From Bacillota bacterium (GTDB lineage Bacteria > Bacillota > Clostridia > Christensenellales > Aristaeellaceae): 64,000 bases of DNA. The position numbers were made by a program, and so were the translations under genes. The notes below the pieces were generated by a model. The model ran no database searches. It saw only the letters and a list, made by a program, of their open reading frames with translations, and was not told the DNA's origin. Shown here one piece after another: positions 50,694-59,024 of the stretch (positions are counted from its first letter, which is position 1; each line of letters starts with the position of its first letter). The stretch covers positions 1-64,000 of the forward strand of contig JAFADG010000035.1 in the NCBI GenBank assembly GCA_023425025.1, read 5' to 3'.

Positions 50694-51521
50694 ATGCTGG
50701 AGCTGCCGGAAAGCCGGGACCTGGCGCAAAAACTTCGTACCTCTGTTGCCGGCTTGCGCGTTGAAAAAGCGCTGGCCAACGCTACGCCTCATGGTTTTGC
50801 CTTCTATAACGGCGACCCCAAGGGGTACGGCGCACTATTGAACGGCAAAACGATTTTGGATGCGCAAGCCTTTGGCGGGCAGGCGGAAATGATTTTGGAT
50901 GATAGCCGGCTTGTCGTCAACGACGGCATCAACATGCGCCTGCTTCCCGCCGGAGCCAAACGGCCGGACAAGCATCAGCTGCTCCTGGAACTGTCGGATG
51001 GATCGGCCCTTGTCTGCACCGTGCAGATGTACGGCGGCATGCAGGCATTTTTGAGTGGCACGTATGAAAGCCCTTACTACCTGATCGCAAAGGAAAAGCC
51101 TTCGCCACTTGATGATGCCTTTGACGAAGCATACTTCATGAAGATGCTGAAGGATGCCAAACCAACCTTAAGCGCCAAGGCCTTTCTGGCCACGGAGCAG
51201 CGCATACCCGGCCTTGGCAACGGCGTATTGCAGGACATTCTTTTTCAGGCCCGCATCCATCCCAAAACAAAGCTTTCCGCTTTGAACGAGGCTAAGCGGT
51301 TGAGCATGTTCCGCGCCGTAAAGGAAACGCTGCGGGAGATGACGCAAAAAGGCGGCCGGGATACAGAAAAGGACCTGTACGGAAATCCCGGCGGCTACAA
51401 GTGCCTGCTGTCCAAGAACACGCTGGACAAGCCCTGCCCGGTATGCGGCGATACCCTTGTGCGCCAGGCGTACCTTGGCGGCAACATCTATTTCTGCCCC
51501 ACCTGCCAGCCGGATGCATGA
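50694..51521 (+). CDS. Fpg/Nei-family DNA glycosylase homologue lacking the N-terminal proline
   Basis: 275 residues, ATG 50694 after GGGAGGG. The fold is clear: LPESRDLAQKLR in helix A, RIPGLGNGVLQDILFQARIHP (H2TH region), and the C-terminal zinc finger CPVCG...CPTC. In true Fpg/Nei enzymes the residue after Met is Pro, the Schiff-base nucleophile. Here the start is MLELPES, with Leu at position 2, and there is no alternative start that would give Pro. A clade of Firmicute homologues shares this; activity may be lost or use another residue. Confidence 0.82.
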   Translation: MLELPESRDLAQKLRTSVAGLRVEKALANATPHGFAFYNGDPKGYGALLNGKTILDAQAFGGQAEMILDDSRLVVNDGINMRLLPAGAKRPDKHQLLLELSDGSALVCTVQMYGGMQAFLSGTYESPYYLIAKEKPSPLDDAFDEAYFMKMLKDAKPTLSAKAFLATEQRIPGLGNGVLQDILFQARIHPKTKLSALNEAKRLSMFRAVKETLREMTQKGGRDTEKDLYGNPGGYKCLLSKNTLDKPCPVCGDTLVRQAYLGGNIYFCPTCQPDA

Positions 51522-51635
51522 TACTGCCCGCAAATAGGGGAGGCAGCAGGTATGCAGAGGCTTCCCCTTGCGCAAATGATGATAAAATGACAGCTGTATG
51601 CAATATTCGATTTAAATGGGCGTTCCTGCAGCAAA

Positions 51636-51756
51636 GCGGGCGAATGATATTCGCCCCTACGACGCAATTTGATTGACTTCACTACCGGAGCATACGAAAG
51701 CCGGAAGGAAAGCCAATTCACTCTTTACGTAGTAGGGGCGATTATCAATCGCCCGC
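51636..51756. repeat. Pair of inverted palindromic repeats
   Basis: GCGGGCGAATGATATTCGCC followed by CCTACG (51636-51661), and a matching inverted unit at 51728-51756 that contains TAGGGGCGATTATCAATCGC. Each unit is itself a hairpin. A partial third copy (GGGCGATTTATTCATCG) begins at 51779. The whole stretch 51522-51854 has no gene. REP/BIME-like mobile sequence. Confidence 0.65.
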
Positions 51757-51854
51757 ATATACAAATCAAATCAATTAAGGGCGATTTATTCATCGTTTAC
51801 TTGAGGGGAAGACTAATTCCACACAAGCTCCGGCGGTCTTATCCTCAAAATCTC

Positions 51855-53336
51855 TTATAATCCCTTATCCAGCAGTCCTCGGGGCAGGTAGTGCAGGAAA
51901 ACGCCATCCACGCAAAGCGCATCCTGCAGGGAATCAAAATCCACGCATGCCAGCGTTCTTGTCCTGCCATCCAGCAAGGTGAAAACAAGCCTGATGCTGG
52001 GCGCCTGGGCGGACGAAAACCCCGCGGGCAGCCTGCCGGAAACAGTAACGGTCTGCAGGGATGCAATGGCCGCCTCAAAAGCGGCAAAATCCGCCGGCTG
52101 CCCGTCTTTATCCACATAGGTATCCTTGAGGATGTTTCCCGCCTCATCCTTGGCCAGTTCGTTGTTGGGCAGCACCCGCTCCTGCCGGCGCAGTGTGTAG
52201 ATGTGCTTTTCCGATCCCCTTTCCACCGTCAGGGACGCAATATCCTCCATGTCAATGGCGGCCGGCTGGAGCAGCCATGTGGACTCCGGGACCAGGTTGT
52301 TGAGCAGCGGCTGGGACAGGCTGCTGACCAGATAAATGCTGCCATCCACCATGCAATAGTCCACATAATCACCGGCGCTGTTTCCTACGGCAAGAGTCAG
52401 CGTGGTTTCGGGATAATCCGTCACCGTATAAGCGCCCGAATTATTGATGGCAGCCATTTTTCCTGCCGCCTGATGCAGCGTGATCGTTCTTTTCGGCGGC
52501 GCAAAACCATACTGCACTTTGGCCTCTTCCGTGGCCGTGGTAACGAACCGGCCCAGGTATAATTTGCCCATGGCGGTAAGCAGCGTCTTCATCGCCTGCG
52601 CATCGCAGGGATAGCTGTACGGCGCGGTCATCCGCCAGGCGGAGAACGCATTTTCAGCGGTGATGGCCGTTTCCAGCGTCCAGGCCGCTTCCACATCACC
52701 GGCGCCGTTTTGAATGGTGATCCTGTCAATGCGCTGATAATGGACGATGGGCTGAGAGACCTTGTGAAGATACGTCAAGTCCTCCCCAAACAGATCGATC
52801 AGATCGGCCGGGGCCAGGTACAATCCCGGCTGGCCTGCAAGCTCAAAATAGTACAGGCGGCTGTCGGGCGCTTTCCCCCCGACCGAAAAGGTAACAGTCT
52901 TTCCGTCGGTATAGCCTACCTCCACCGAAAGGGCGGGCGGTTCAAGGCCGAAATCAGCCTTGTGCGGTTCCCACTCCTCCCTGGACTCCGACAGGGTATC
53001 CTCAATGGTAATGATGGCGGACGCGTTCAGCACATCCTGTTCCAGGGTTTCATCCATCACGAAATCCGGCTTTTCCGGCACAAACAGCTTGCCATCCTTG
53101 GCAGCCAGCGCATACCCCGTGCCGTCCCGCCTGGTGACCGTAATATAGGCTACCTCCTCAGCCGTGTGGCTTGAGAGGACGCGGTAGGTGGTTTCCGCCT
53201 CCGGCACTTTTGCGCCTTGCAGGTTTGCAAAGTAAATGAACGCGGCGCCAAGCAAAACAGCGGCGCCAAGCAGGGCAAGAACGAGCATATTCCGCGGTTT
53301 CACCGGCCTTCGCCGTTTCTTTAAAGGCTTCTCCAT
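51855..53336 (-). CDS. DUF4340 protein of an ABC export operon
   Basis: 493 residues, ATG 12 bases after the previous stop. Arg-rich cytoplasmic start, one membrane helix (17-37), then an external domain built of two repeats with VEVGYTDGKTVTFSVGGKAPDSRLYY, typical of DUF4340. Such proteins sit with GldA/GldF/GldG-like ABC components, which in Bacteroidetes belong to gliding but in Firmicutes have no known role. Last gene of the operon. Confidence 0.83.
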   Translation of the reverse strand: MEKPLKKRRRPVKPRNMLVLALLGAAVLLGAAFIYFANLQGAKVPEAETTYRVLSSHTAEEVAYITVTRRDGTGYALAAKDGKLFVPEKPDFVMDETLEQDVLNASAIITIEDTLSESREEWEPHKADFGLEPPALSVEVGYTDGKTVTFSVGGKAPDSRLYYFELAGQPGLYLAPADLIDLFGEDLTYLHKVSQPIVHYQRIDRITIQNGAGDVEAAWTLETAITAENAFSAWRMTAPYSYPCDAQAMKTLLTAMGKLYLGRFVTTATEEAKVQYGFAPPKRTITLHQAAGKMAAINNSGAYTVTDYPETTLTLAVGNSAGDYVDYCMVDGSIYLVSSLSQPLLNNLVPESTWLLQPAAIDMEDIASLTVERGSEKHIYTLRRQERVLPNNELAKDEAGNILKDTYVDKDGQPADFAAFEAAIASLQTVTVSGRLPAGFSSAQAPSIRLVFTLLDGRTRTLACVDFDSLQDALCVDGVFLHYLPRGLLDKGL

Positions 53337-53348
53337 GCTTCCTCCTGT

Positions 53349-54803
53349 TTATCTGTGGCGTCTTGGCAGCAAAATTACCAGGGCCATGATCAGCACCATC
53401 AATGGCAGCGCCACAGCCACGGCCGCGCCGGCCGTTTTGCTGGTATCCATCAGCCCCGGCCGCATGTACGGCTTTGCGATAATATCCAGGGAAATGGGCT
53501 TTTGATTGAGCAGGTACTCGCACATGCGGAGTAAAAACTCCAGGTTATAGGAAACGGAGTACAGCTGGCCGTCATTGATCATCATGCTGTTTCCCATGGC
53601 AAACACATTTGAAAGCGTACCGTCCTGCTGGGTGCGGGTACTCAGCAGCGCCAGGGGGAAAGGCCCGATGGGATCGGTATCCTGCTGGTCAGGGGTGGTA
53701 TTGCCATCGCTGGTATCCCGCAAATATGCCTTGTATCCGCTGGCCAGAATCGGCGTTACCGTCAGGCCGCTGACAGCGGTTGTCGGCGTTTCAAAAGCCC
53801 TGGCCACAGGCATAATGAGATAATTGAGCCCTGCCGACAACAAGGAATCGGTTGCCTGGCTGGAAAGCAGGTATGGCGTCAGATACAGCGTATTGCCGCT
53901 GAAAAACGTATCCGCCTCCTCATTGGATGCCACCACCAAGCCATTGCGGGCAACGATGCCGTATAAACGCAGCAGCGACATATATCTTGGCATGTTAGAC
54001 AGGTCATCGTCATAGTCACAGGTGATAAACAGCGGACCTCCCGCCTGGGAAAAGTCGGTGATGGTCCTCAATTCTTCCTCATCCAAATCGATCCTGGGAG
54101 ACAGAATCATAAGCAACGCATCAGGCGTCAGCTGATCTCCGTTGTGCAAGTCTACGGACCTGACCTGGTAGTTGTTGCCGGAAAGCGCCTGGGTCAGCGT
54201 CTGCGCACCGTCTCCGGCAATCTCGCCGTGCCCGGCCAGCAGCATGATTTCCGGTATCGTGTCCCGCGTGACATACAAAAGGGACTCGGTAATCCTCTTT
54301 TCATAGGCCGCTTCCAGCCCGTATTCGCCGCTTTCCATGTTATAGCCCAGGGAAGCGAAGCTCTCCGGCGGCAATATCTTGTACCGGTTCGTGCTCTGGC
54401 AATATACGATCAGGCTGTCAGCCGACAGGCTGGTTTCGCTGTCACCCTGAAACTTGCTGATGAGGCCCGGGTTTTTGTCCAGCTCCAGCATTTCGTAGGT
54501 CACAAGACTGCTGCCGGCCTGATACCGGTTCAAAATCTCCATCAGCGTCAGGTCCTCCCGACCCTTTGTGTACAGCGCGTAGATGTGCACAGGGTAGGGA
54601 AGGGATTTCAAAACGCCCTTTGTCGTTTCGCTCTGCGTCGTCAGGTCGTTAAAGGAAAAGTCCGTCCGCCAGCCGTATTTGGTTTCCAGCTGTCCGAAAC
54701 CAACATTGAGGAGCGCCATGACGGTGATGACCGCCGCCGTGATGAGGGCGGCGTATCCTCCAAAGCGCCATTTGGGATGCTTCAAAAAAAGCTGCTTCTT
54801 CAT
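53349..54803 (-). CDS. GldG-like ABC-associated membrane protein
   Basis: 484 residues. N-terminal membrane helix (14-35), then a long external domain (DUF4350/GldG-like, PEIMLLAGHGEIAG, LLMILSPRIDLDEEELRTITDF, GGPLFITCDYDDD), and a C-terminal helix (458-480) followed by RRHR. In Gld systems this partner works with the ATPase and permease. Starts 3 bp after the permease gene. Confidence 0.85.
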   Translation of the reverse strand: MKKQLFLKHPKWRFGGYAALITAAVITVMALLNVGFGQLETKYGWRTDFSFNDLTTQSETTKGVLKSLPYPVHIYALYTKGREDLTLMEILNRYQAGSSLVTYEMLELDKNPGLISKFQGDSETSLSADSLIVYCQSTNRYKILPPESFASLGYNMESGEYGLEAAYEKRITESLLYVTRDTIPEIMLLAGHGEIAGDGAQTLTQALSGNNYQVRSVDLHNGDQLTPDALLMILSPRIDLDEEELRTITDFSQAGGPLFITCDYDDDLSNMPRYMSLLRLYGIVARNGLVVASNEEADTFFSGNTLYLTPYLLSSQATDSLLSAGLNYLIMPVARAFETPTTAVSGLTVTPILASGYKAYLRDTSDGNTTPDQQDTDPIGPFPLALLSTRTQQDGTLSNVFAMGNSMMINDGQLYSVSYNLEFLLRMCEYLLNQKPISLDIIAKPYMRPGLMDTSKTAGAAVAVALPLMVLIMALVILLPRRHR

Positions 54804-54806
54804 GTA

Positions 54807-55517
54807 TCAGCCCTCCCGCCAGCGGCGCGCGTCCAGCAGGCGTACCGTCAGGAAAAGAAAAACGACGCAGAAGGACAGATAAAACAAGACGCTGGCGTAG
54901 GACAGCTGCCCCATCAAAAAGGGTTCATACCTGCCGTACAGGCTCATGAATTTCAAAGCAGAGGAAACCACCGGCAGCGTCAGGGCATTGCCCAGCAGCT
55001 CCAGCACCCACAGGGCCAAGTTGACGCCAAAGGCAAAGATCGCGGCCGTTACCTGGCTTTTGGCGCACCCGGAGATGTACAGATCCAGCGCCAGAAAGGA
55101 GCAGCCCTGCAGGATAAAGCCAAGGTACCCCACCATCAATTCGCCCAGGTACACCTTGCCAAAGACGGCGATGACCGCCGCGTATCCCAGCGTCAAAAAC
55201 ACGGTAAAGCCCAGCACCGCCGCCGCGGCAAAAAACTTGCCGGCCACCACGCCCCACAGGGATACGGGCGATGTTAAAAGCAGCTGGTCCGTCTTTTGAT
55301 GGCGCTCCTCGGCCAGTAGGCGCATGGTCAAAACGGGAGACAGCAGCATCCACAAAAAGGTGATCTGGCTGAGCAGCAAAAGAATATTGCCATTCAAGGC
55401 GCTGATGTTCTGCACATAGAACATCAGCCCCGAAAGCGCCAGAAAGACCCCCGTGAACACATAGCCCACGGGCGTTGAAAAATAACTTTGCATCTCCCTT
55501 TTCCAAATGGCAATCAT
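54807..55517 (-). CDS. ABC-2-type permease, GldF-like
   Basis: 236 residues, ATG 55517 after AAGAGG, four bases after the ATPase stop. Six membrane helices: IWKREMQSYFSTPVGYVF is the typical ABC-2 start, and LLAEERHQKTDQLLLTSPVS the conserved cytoplasmic loop. It transports an unknown substrate, with the neighbouring ATPase providing energy. Confidence 0.87.
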   Translation of the reverse strand: MIAIWKREMQSYFSTPVGYVFTGVFLALSGLMFYVQNISALNGNILLLLSQITFLWMLLSPVLTMRLLAEERHQKTDQLLLTSPVSLWGVVAGKFFAAAAVLGFTVFLTLGYAAVIAVFGKVYLGELMVGYLGFILQGCSFLALDLYISGCAKSQVTAAIFAFGVNLALWVLELLGNALTLPVVSSALKFMSLYGRYEPFLMGQLSYASVLFYLSFCVVFLFLTVRLLDARRWREG

Positions 55518-55521
55518 TCCA

Positions 55522-56478
55522 TCAATCCTCTTTTTCCGGGTCGTCCATCCGGCTGGTGGCCTGCAGGAAAACCTCCTCCAGGGTGTCAACCATGGGCGTA
55601 AGCCGCAAAATCGGCGCCTGCAAGCCGCACAGCAGCGTAAACAGCTTCTCCTCCGGCTGACTATCCCGCCGGCACTCCAAAATGGCTTCCGTGATCTCAA
55701 TATTCTGGGTGGGCAGCACCTCCACCCGTTTCACACTGTCCAGCCCGTTTAGCGCCGGCAGCAAAAGCCGCTCCTTCATGCGGATGGAAACCTTCAAACG
55801 CACCGTATCGCCGGCGTTTCCCGTCAGCTCCTGCATGTCCGCTTCCTTGATCAGCCGCCCCCTGTGCAATATCACCACCCGGCTGCAAAGGGCCTGTATC
55901 TCGTGCAGCATGTGGGAGGAGAAAACCACCGTATGCTTTTCGCCAAGCTTCCTGATCAGCCCGCGGATCTCCGTGATCTGCCTGGGGTCCAGGCCCACGG
56001 TAGGCTCATCCAGCACCAACACCTCCGGCGCGCCGCACAGCGCCTGGGCGATGCCGGCCCGCTGCCGGAACCCCTTGGACAGATTGCCCAGCCTACGGCC
56101 GGCCACAGCATCCAGGCCGGTTGTATGTAGAATTTCGGCAATATGGGCAGGGATGGCGCCGCGCTGTACTTCCTTCAATTGGCAGCAAAAGCACAGGTAG
56201 CCCTCCACCGTCATCTCATCGTACAGCGGCGGATGCTCGGGCAGGTATCCCATCAGCCGCTTGGCCTCCCTGGGATCGTGCAGGATATCATGCCCGCCGA
56301 TGGTAACCGAGCCCCGGGTAGCGGAAAGATACCCGGTCAATATGTTGAGCGCGGTGGTCTTGCCGGCTCCGTTTTGCCCCAACAGCCCCAGCACCTGCCC
56401 CTGGGACGCGGAAAAGCTTACGTCCTTTAAGGCATAGACGGAACCGTACCGCTTGGTGACGCCTTCCAGCTTTAACAT
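55522..56478 (-). CDS. ABC transporter ATPase, GldA-like
   Basis: 318 residues, ATG 56478 after AAGGAG; the frame extends to 56511 without a site. Walker A GQNGAGKTT (near 45), signature LSKGFRQR, Walker B VLVLDEPTVGLDP, H-loop SSHMLHE. A C-terminal extension (about 220-318) is typical of ABC-2 exporters. A -10-like TATAAT lies at 56522-56517 on the minus strand but no clear -35. The operon is divergent from the aro operon. Confidence 0.92.
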   Translation of the reverse strand: MLKLEGVTKRYGSVYALKDVSFSASQGQVLGLLGQNGAGKTTALNILTGYLSATRGSVTIGGHDILHDPREAKRLMGYLPEHPPLYDEMTVEGYLCFCCQLKEVQRGAIPAHIAEILHTTGLDAVAGRRLGNLSKGFRQRAGIAQALCGAPEVLVLDEPTVGLDPRQITEIRGLIRKLGEKHTVVFSSHMLHEIQALCSRVVILHRGRLIKEADMQELTGNAGDTVRLKVSIRMKERLLLPALNGLDSVKRVEVLPTQNIEITEAILECRRDSQPEEKLFTLLCGLQAPILRLTPMVDTLEEVFLQATSRMDDPEKED

Positions 56479-56627
56479 GAAAACTCCTTGCATGGTATTG
56501 AAAATAACCATTACCTATTATAGCAAAGGATTGCAACCGGTTGGTGAATAAAATGTAAACTGTCACATCCGCGAACCGGTCCAATCTATTCTTCCATAAA
56601 TCTCGCTTGTTTTTCCCCTGTTTTTTC

Positions 56628-56657
56628 TTGACAGGTTTGTCCTGTATGGGCTATAAT
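56628..56657 (+). promoter_or_regulatory. Promoter of the aro operon
   Basis: TTGACA 56628-56633, 18 bp, TATAAT 56652-56657; a consensus vegetative promoter. Confidence 0.85.
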
Positions 56658-56688
56658 GCTCCCAATCCATCAGCATTGGAGGCAAACC

Positions 56689-56805
56689 ATGACGGAGCGC
56701 TCTTTCACCAGGGGTCTGTTCTCGTTTATGGGCCGGAGCGGTTACCGCTTCGGCTATTTGAGCAACAGAAAAATCCCGGAGAAAAAGAGTGTGCGCTGCC
56801 GCTGA
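56689..56805 (+). CDS. Aromatic leader peptide of the aro operon
   Basis: 38 codons, ATG 7 bases after GGAGG. It contains six aromatic residues in 18: F6, F11, F13, Y19, F21, Y23 (codons 56704-56757), no Trp, and an otherwise basic sequence. The stop TGA sits in the loop of a CTGCCG/CGGCAG hairpin (56797-56812). A terminator follows at 56825. This fits a leader whose translation reports charged tRNA-Phe and tRNA-Tyr for a phe/tyr/chorismate operon. Confidence 0.75.
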   Translation: MTERSFTRGLFSFMGRSGYRFGYLSNRKIPEKKSVRCR

Positions 56806-56824
56806 CGGCAGGCCCTTACGAGGT

Positions 56825-56853
56825 AAGAGAGCTCTTTTCGGGCTCTCTTTTTT
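56825..56853 (+). terminator. Attenuator of the aro operon with alternative antiterminator
   Basis: AAGAGAGC (56825-56832) pairs with GCTCTCTT (56842-56849) and runs into T residues. Upstream AAAAAGAG (56782-56789) can instead pair with CTCTTTTT (56845-56852), 8 bp, which would break the terminator and is free only if a ribosome stalls at the aromatic codons. Confidence 0.7.
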
Positions 56854-56890
56854 ATATTTCTTCACACAAGCAACAAAAGGAGGATCGCAT

Positions 56891-57904
56891 ATGATCGTCG
56901 TTCTGAAAAAAGGCGCGCCGGAGCAGGAAATTCAGCTTCTGACCGAAAATATTGAACAGCAGGGCGTTTTGGTCAGTCCAGTCCGCGGCACGGACCTGAC
57001 CATTCTGGGCCTGGTGGGGGATACCAGCAAAATCGACGTCTCCCAATTGGAGGCCAACCCTTTTGTGGACAGGATTATGCGCGTGTTGGAACCCTTCAAA
57101 AAGGCGAACCGCATGTTCCACCCCGGCAATACGGAGCTTGCCATCTGCGGCCATAAAATCGGCGGGGAAAGGTTGGCGGTGATCGCCGGGCCCTGCTCGG
57201 TGGAATCGGCGGAGCAGATTACGAACGTGGCAAAAGCGGTCAAGGCCTCGGGCGCCCACTTCCTGCGGGGCGGCGCGTTCAAGCCCCGGACCTCCCCCTA
57301 CGCCTTCCAGGGGCTCAAATACGACGGCCTGCATTTGCTGGCGGAAGCCAAAAAGGAAACGGGCCTGCCCATCGTATCGGAAATCATGTCCCCCCAGGAT
57401 ATTGAAGTATTTGAAGAAATGGTAGACGTCATTCAGGTGGGGGCCCGCAATATGCAGAATTTTGACTTGCTGCGGCAATTGGGCAAATCCAAAAAGCCGA
57501 TTCTCTTAAAGCGGGGCCTTTCCTCCACCATTGAGGAATGGCTGATGTCTGCGGAATACATCCTGGCCGGGGGCAACGAGCAGGTGATATTGTGCGAGCG
57601 GGGCATACGCACCTTTGAGACCTACACCCGCAACACCATCGACCTTTCCGCCATCCCGGCGGTAAAGAAATTGAGCCACCTGCCCGTGCTCGTGGATCCC
57701 AGCCATGCCGCCGGCAAGTGGTGGATGGTATCCCCCCTGGCCAGGGCCGCGGTGGCGGTAGGGGCCGACGGGCTGATGATCGAGGTGCACAACGACCCTG
57801 CCCACGCGCTGTCCGACGGACAGCAATCCATTACCCCGGAAGGGTTTGACGCCATCATGAAGGAGCTCAGGCCCATCGCGGCGGCCGTGGGCAGGAGCTT
57901 GTAA
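56891..57904 (+). CDS. aroF: DAHP synthase, type I-beta, with N-terminal ferredoxin-like regulatory domain
   Basis: 337 residues, ATG after AAAGGAGG. First step of the shikimate pathway: PEP plus erythrose-4-phosphate. Residues 1-70 are the small ACT-like domain (MIVVLKKGAPEQEIQLL) that in related enzymes gives feedback by Tyr or Phe. Catalytic barrel: VIAGPCSVES (metal-binding Cys), GGAFKPRTSPYAFQG, GARNMQNFDLL, ILCERGIRTFE, VDPSHAAGKW, and HNDPAHALSDGQQS. First structural gene of the operon. Confidence 0.95.
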   Translation: MIVVLKKGAPEQEIQLLTENIEQQGVLVSPVRGTDLTILGLVGDTSKIDVSQLEANPFVDRIMRVLEPFKKANRMFHPGNTELAICGHKIGGERLAVIAGPCSVESAEQITNVAKAVKASGAHFLRGGAFKPRTSPYAFQGLKYDGLHLLAEAKKETGLPIVSEIMSPQDIEVFEEMVDVIQVGARNMQNFDLLRQLGKSKKPILLKRGLSSTIEEWLMSAEYILAGGNEQVILCERGIRTFETYTRNTIDLSAIPAVKKLSHLPVLVDPSHAAGKWWMVSPLARAAVAVGADGLMIEVHNDPAHALSDGQQSITPEGFDAIMKELRPIAAAVGRSL

Positions 57905-57950
57905 GTAATCGCTGAAAATGGGTAGCAGTATCGTAGAACGGAGGGAGCCC

Positions 57951-59024
57951 ATGATCATAAGCGTAGAACTAAAGGAAAACAGTTACGACATCCTCATTGA
58001 GAACGGCATTTTGAAAAAAGCAGGGAAGCAGCTGAAAAAGCGCCTGCCCAAAAGCCGAACCTGGATGATCGTTACCGACGCGCATGTAAACGCCCTGTAC
58101 GGGGACGCGGTGGAAGCCTCCATCCGGGAGGCCGGCCTGAATGTCTCCCGCTTTGTCTTGCCTCCGGGGGAGGCCACCAAGTCTCTTGCCAAATTGGAAG
58201 AAGTATATCACGCCCTGTGCGCGGCCGGCATCAGCCGCGGCGACGGCCTTCTTGCCCTTGGCGGCGGCGTCATCGGCGACCTGGCCGGCTTTGCCGCGGC
58301 CACGTATTTAAGGGGCATCCCCTTTGCGCAGGCGCCCACCTCCCTATTGGCCCAGGTGGACAGCGCCGTGGGCGGCAAGGTGGCCGTAGACCTGCCGGAG
58401 GGTAAAAACCTGGTGGGCAATTTCTATCAGCCTAAATTGGTTTTGCTGGACCCGGAGGCATTGAATACCCTGCCCGACAGGGTGTTTGCCGACGGCATGG
58501 GCGAGGTGATCAAATACGGCTGCATACGGGACGCGGCGCTTTTTGATCTTCTTGTAAGTACCCCAGGCAGAGCGGCGCTCATGCCGCACATGACAGACAT
58601 CATCGCCAAGTGCGTTGCCATCAAGGCGGATATCGTTTCCCGGGATGAAAGAGACACCGGAGAGCGGATGCTGTTAAACTTCGGGCACACACTGGCCCAC
58701 GCCATCGAAACGCTTCAAAGCTATGCGGGCCTTAGCCACGGCGAGGCGGTATCGGTGGGCATGCACCTCATCTGCCGCCTGGCGGAAGCAAAAGGGTTGA
58801 CGGAAAGCGGCACGGCGGACGCCATTGTGCGCTGCCTGCACGCCCATAGCTTGCCTTCTTTGGTATCCCTTGGCGATACGCAAAAACTGCTTGACATCCT
58901 TCATCGAGACAAAAAGAACCTGGGCAAATCGCTGTTCGTTGTCCTCCTGAACAAAATCGGGGATTCGCGGCTTTTCGAAACCACGCCGGATTTCTTTTCG
59001 GGGGTGGAAGCATGGCTGCGATAA
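57951..59024 (+). CDS. aroB: 3-dehydroquinate synthase
   Basis: 357 residues, ATG 57951 after GGAGGG. NAD- and zinc-dependent cyclase of the shikimate pathway. Motifs: LALGGGVIGDLAGFAAATYLRG (NAD), PTSLLAQVDSAVGGKVAVD, LPDRVFADGMGEVIKYG (zinc Glu), LLNFGHTLAHAIE and LSHGEAVSVGM (zinc His). The end overlaps aroA by 13 bp, so translation is coupled. Confidence 0.96.
   Translation: MIISVELKENSYDILIENGILKKAGKQLKKRLPKSRTWMIVTDAHVNALYGDAVEASIREAGLNVSRFVLPPGEATKSLAKLEEVYHALCAAGISRGDGLLALGGGVIGDLAGFAAATYLRGIPFAQAPTSLLAQVDSAVGGKVAVDLPEGKNLVGNFYQPKLVLLDPEALNTLPDRVFADGMGEVIKYGCIRDAALFDLLVSTPGRAALMPHMTDIIAKCVAIKADIVSRDERDTGERMLLNFGHTLAHAIETLQSYAGLSHGEAVSVGMHLICRLAEAKGLTESGTADAIVRCLHAHSLPSLVSLGDTQKLLDILHRDKKNLGKSLFVVLLNKIGDSRLFETTPDFFSGVEAWLR

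Noticed and set aside
56825..56853. Simple intergenic terminator separating the leader from aroF
   Set aside because: Promoter, leader peptide and aroF are in one direction with no second promoter after the terminator, so an attenuator is the better reading.
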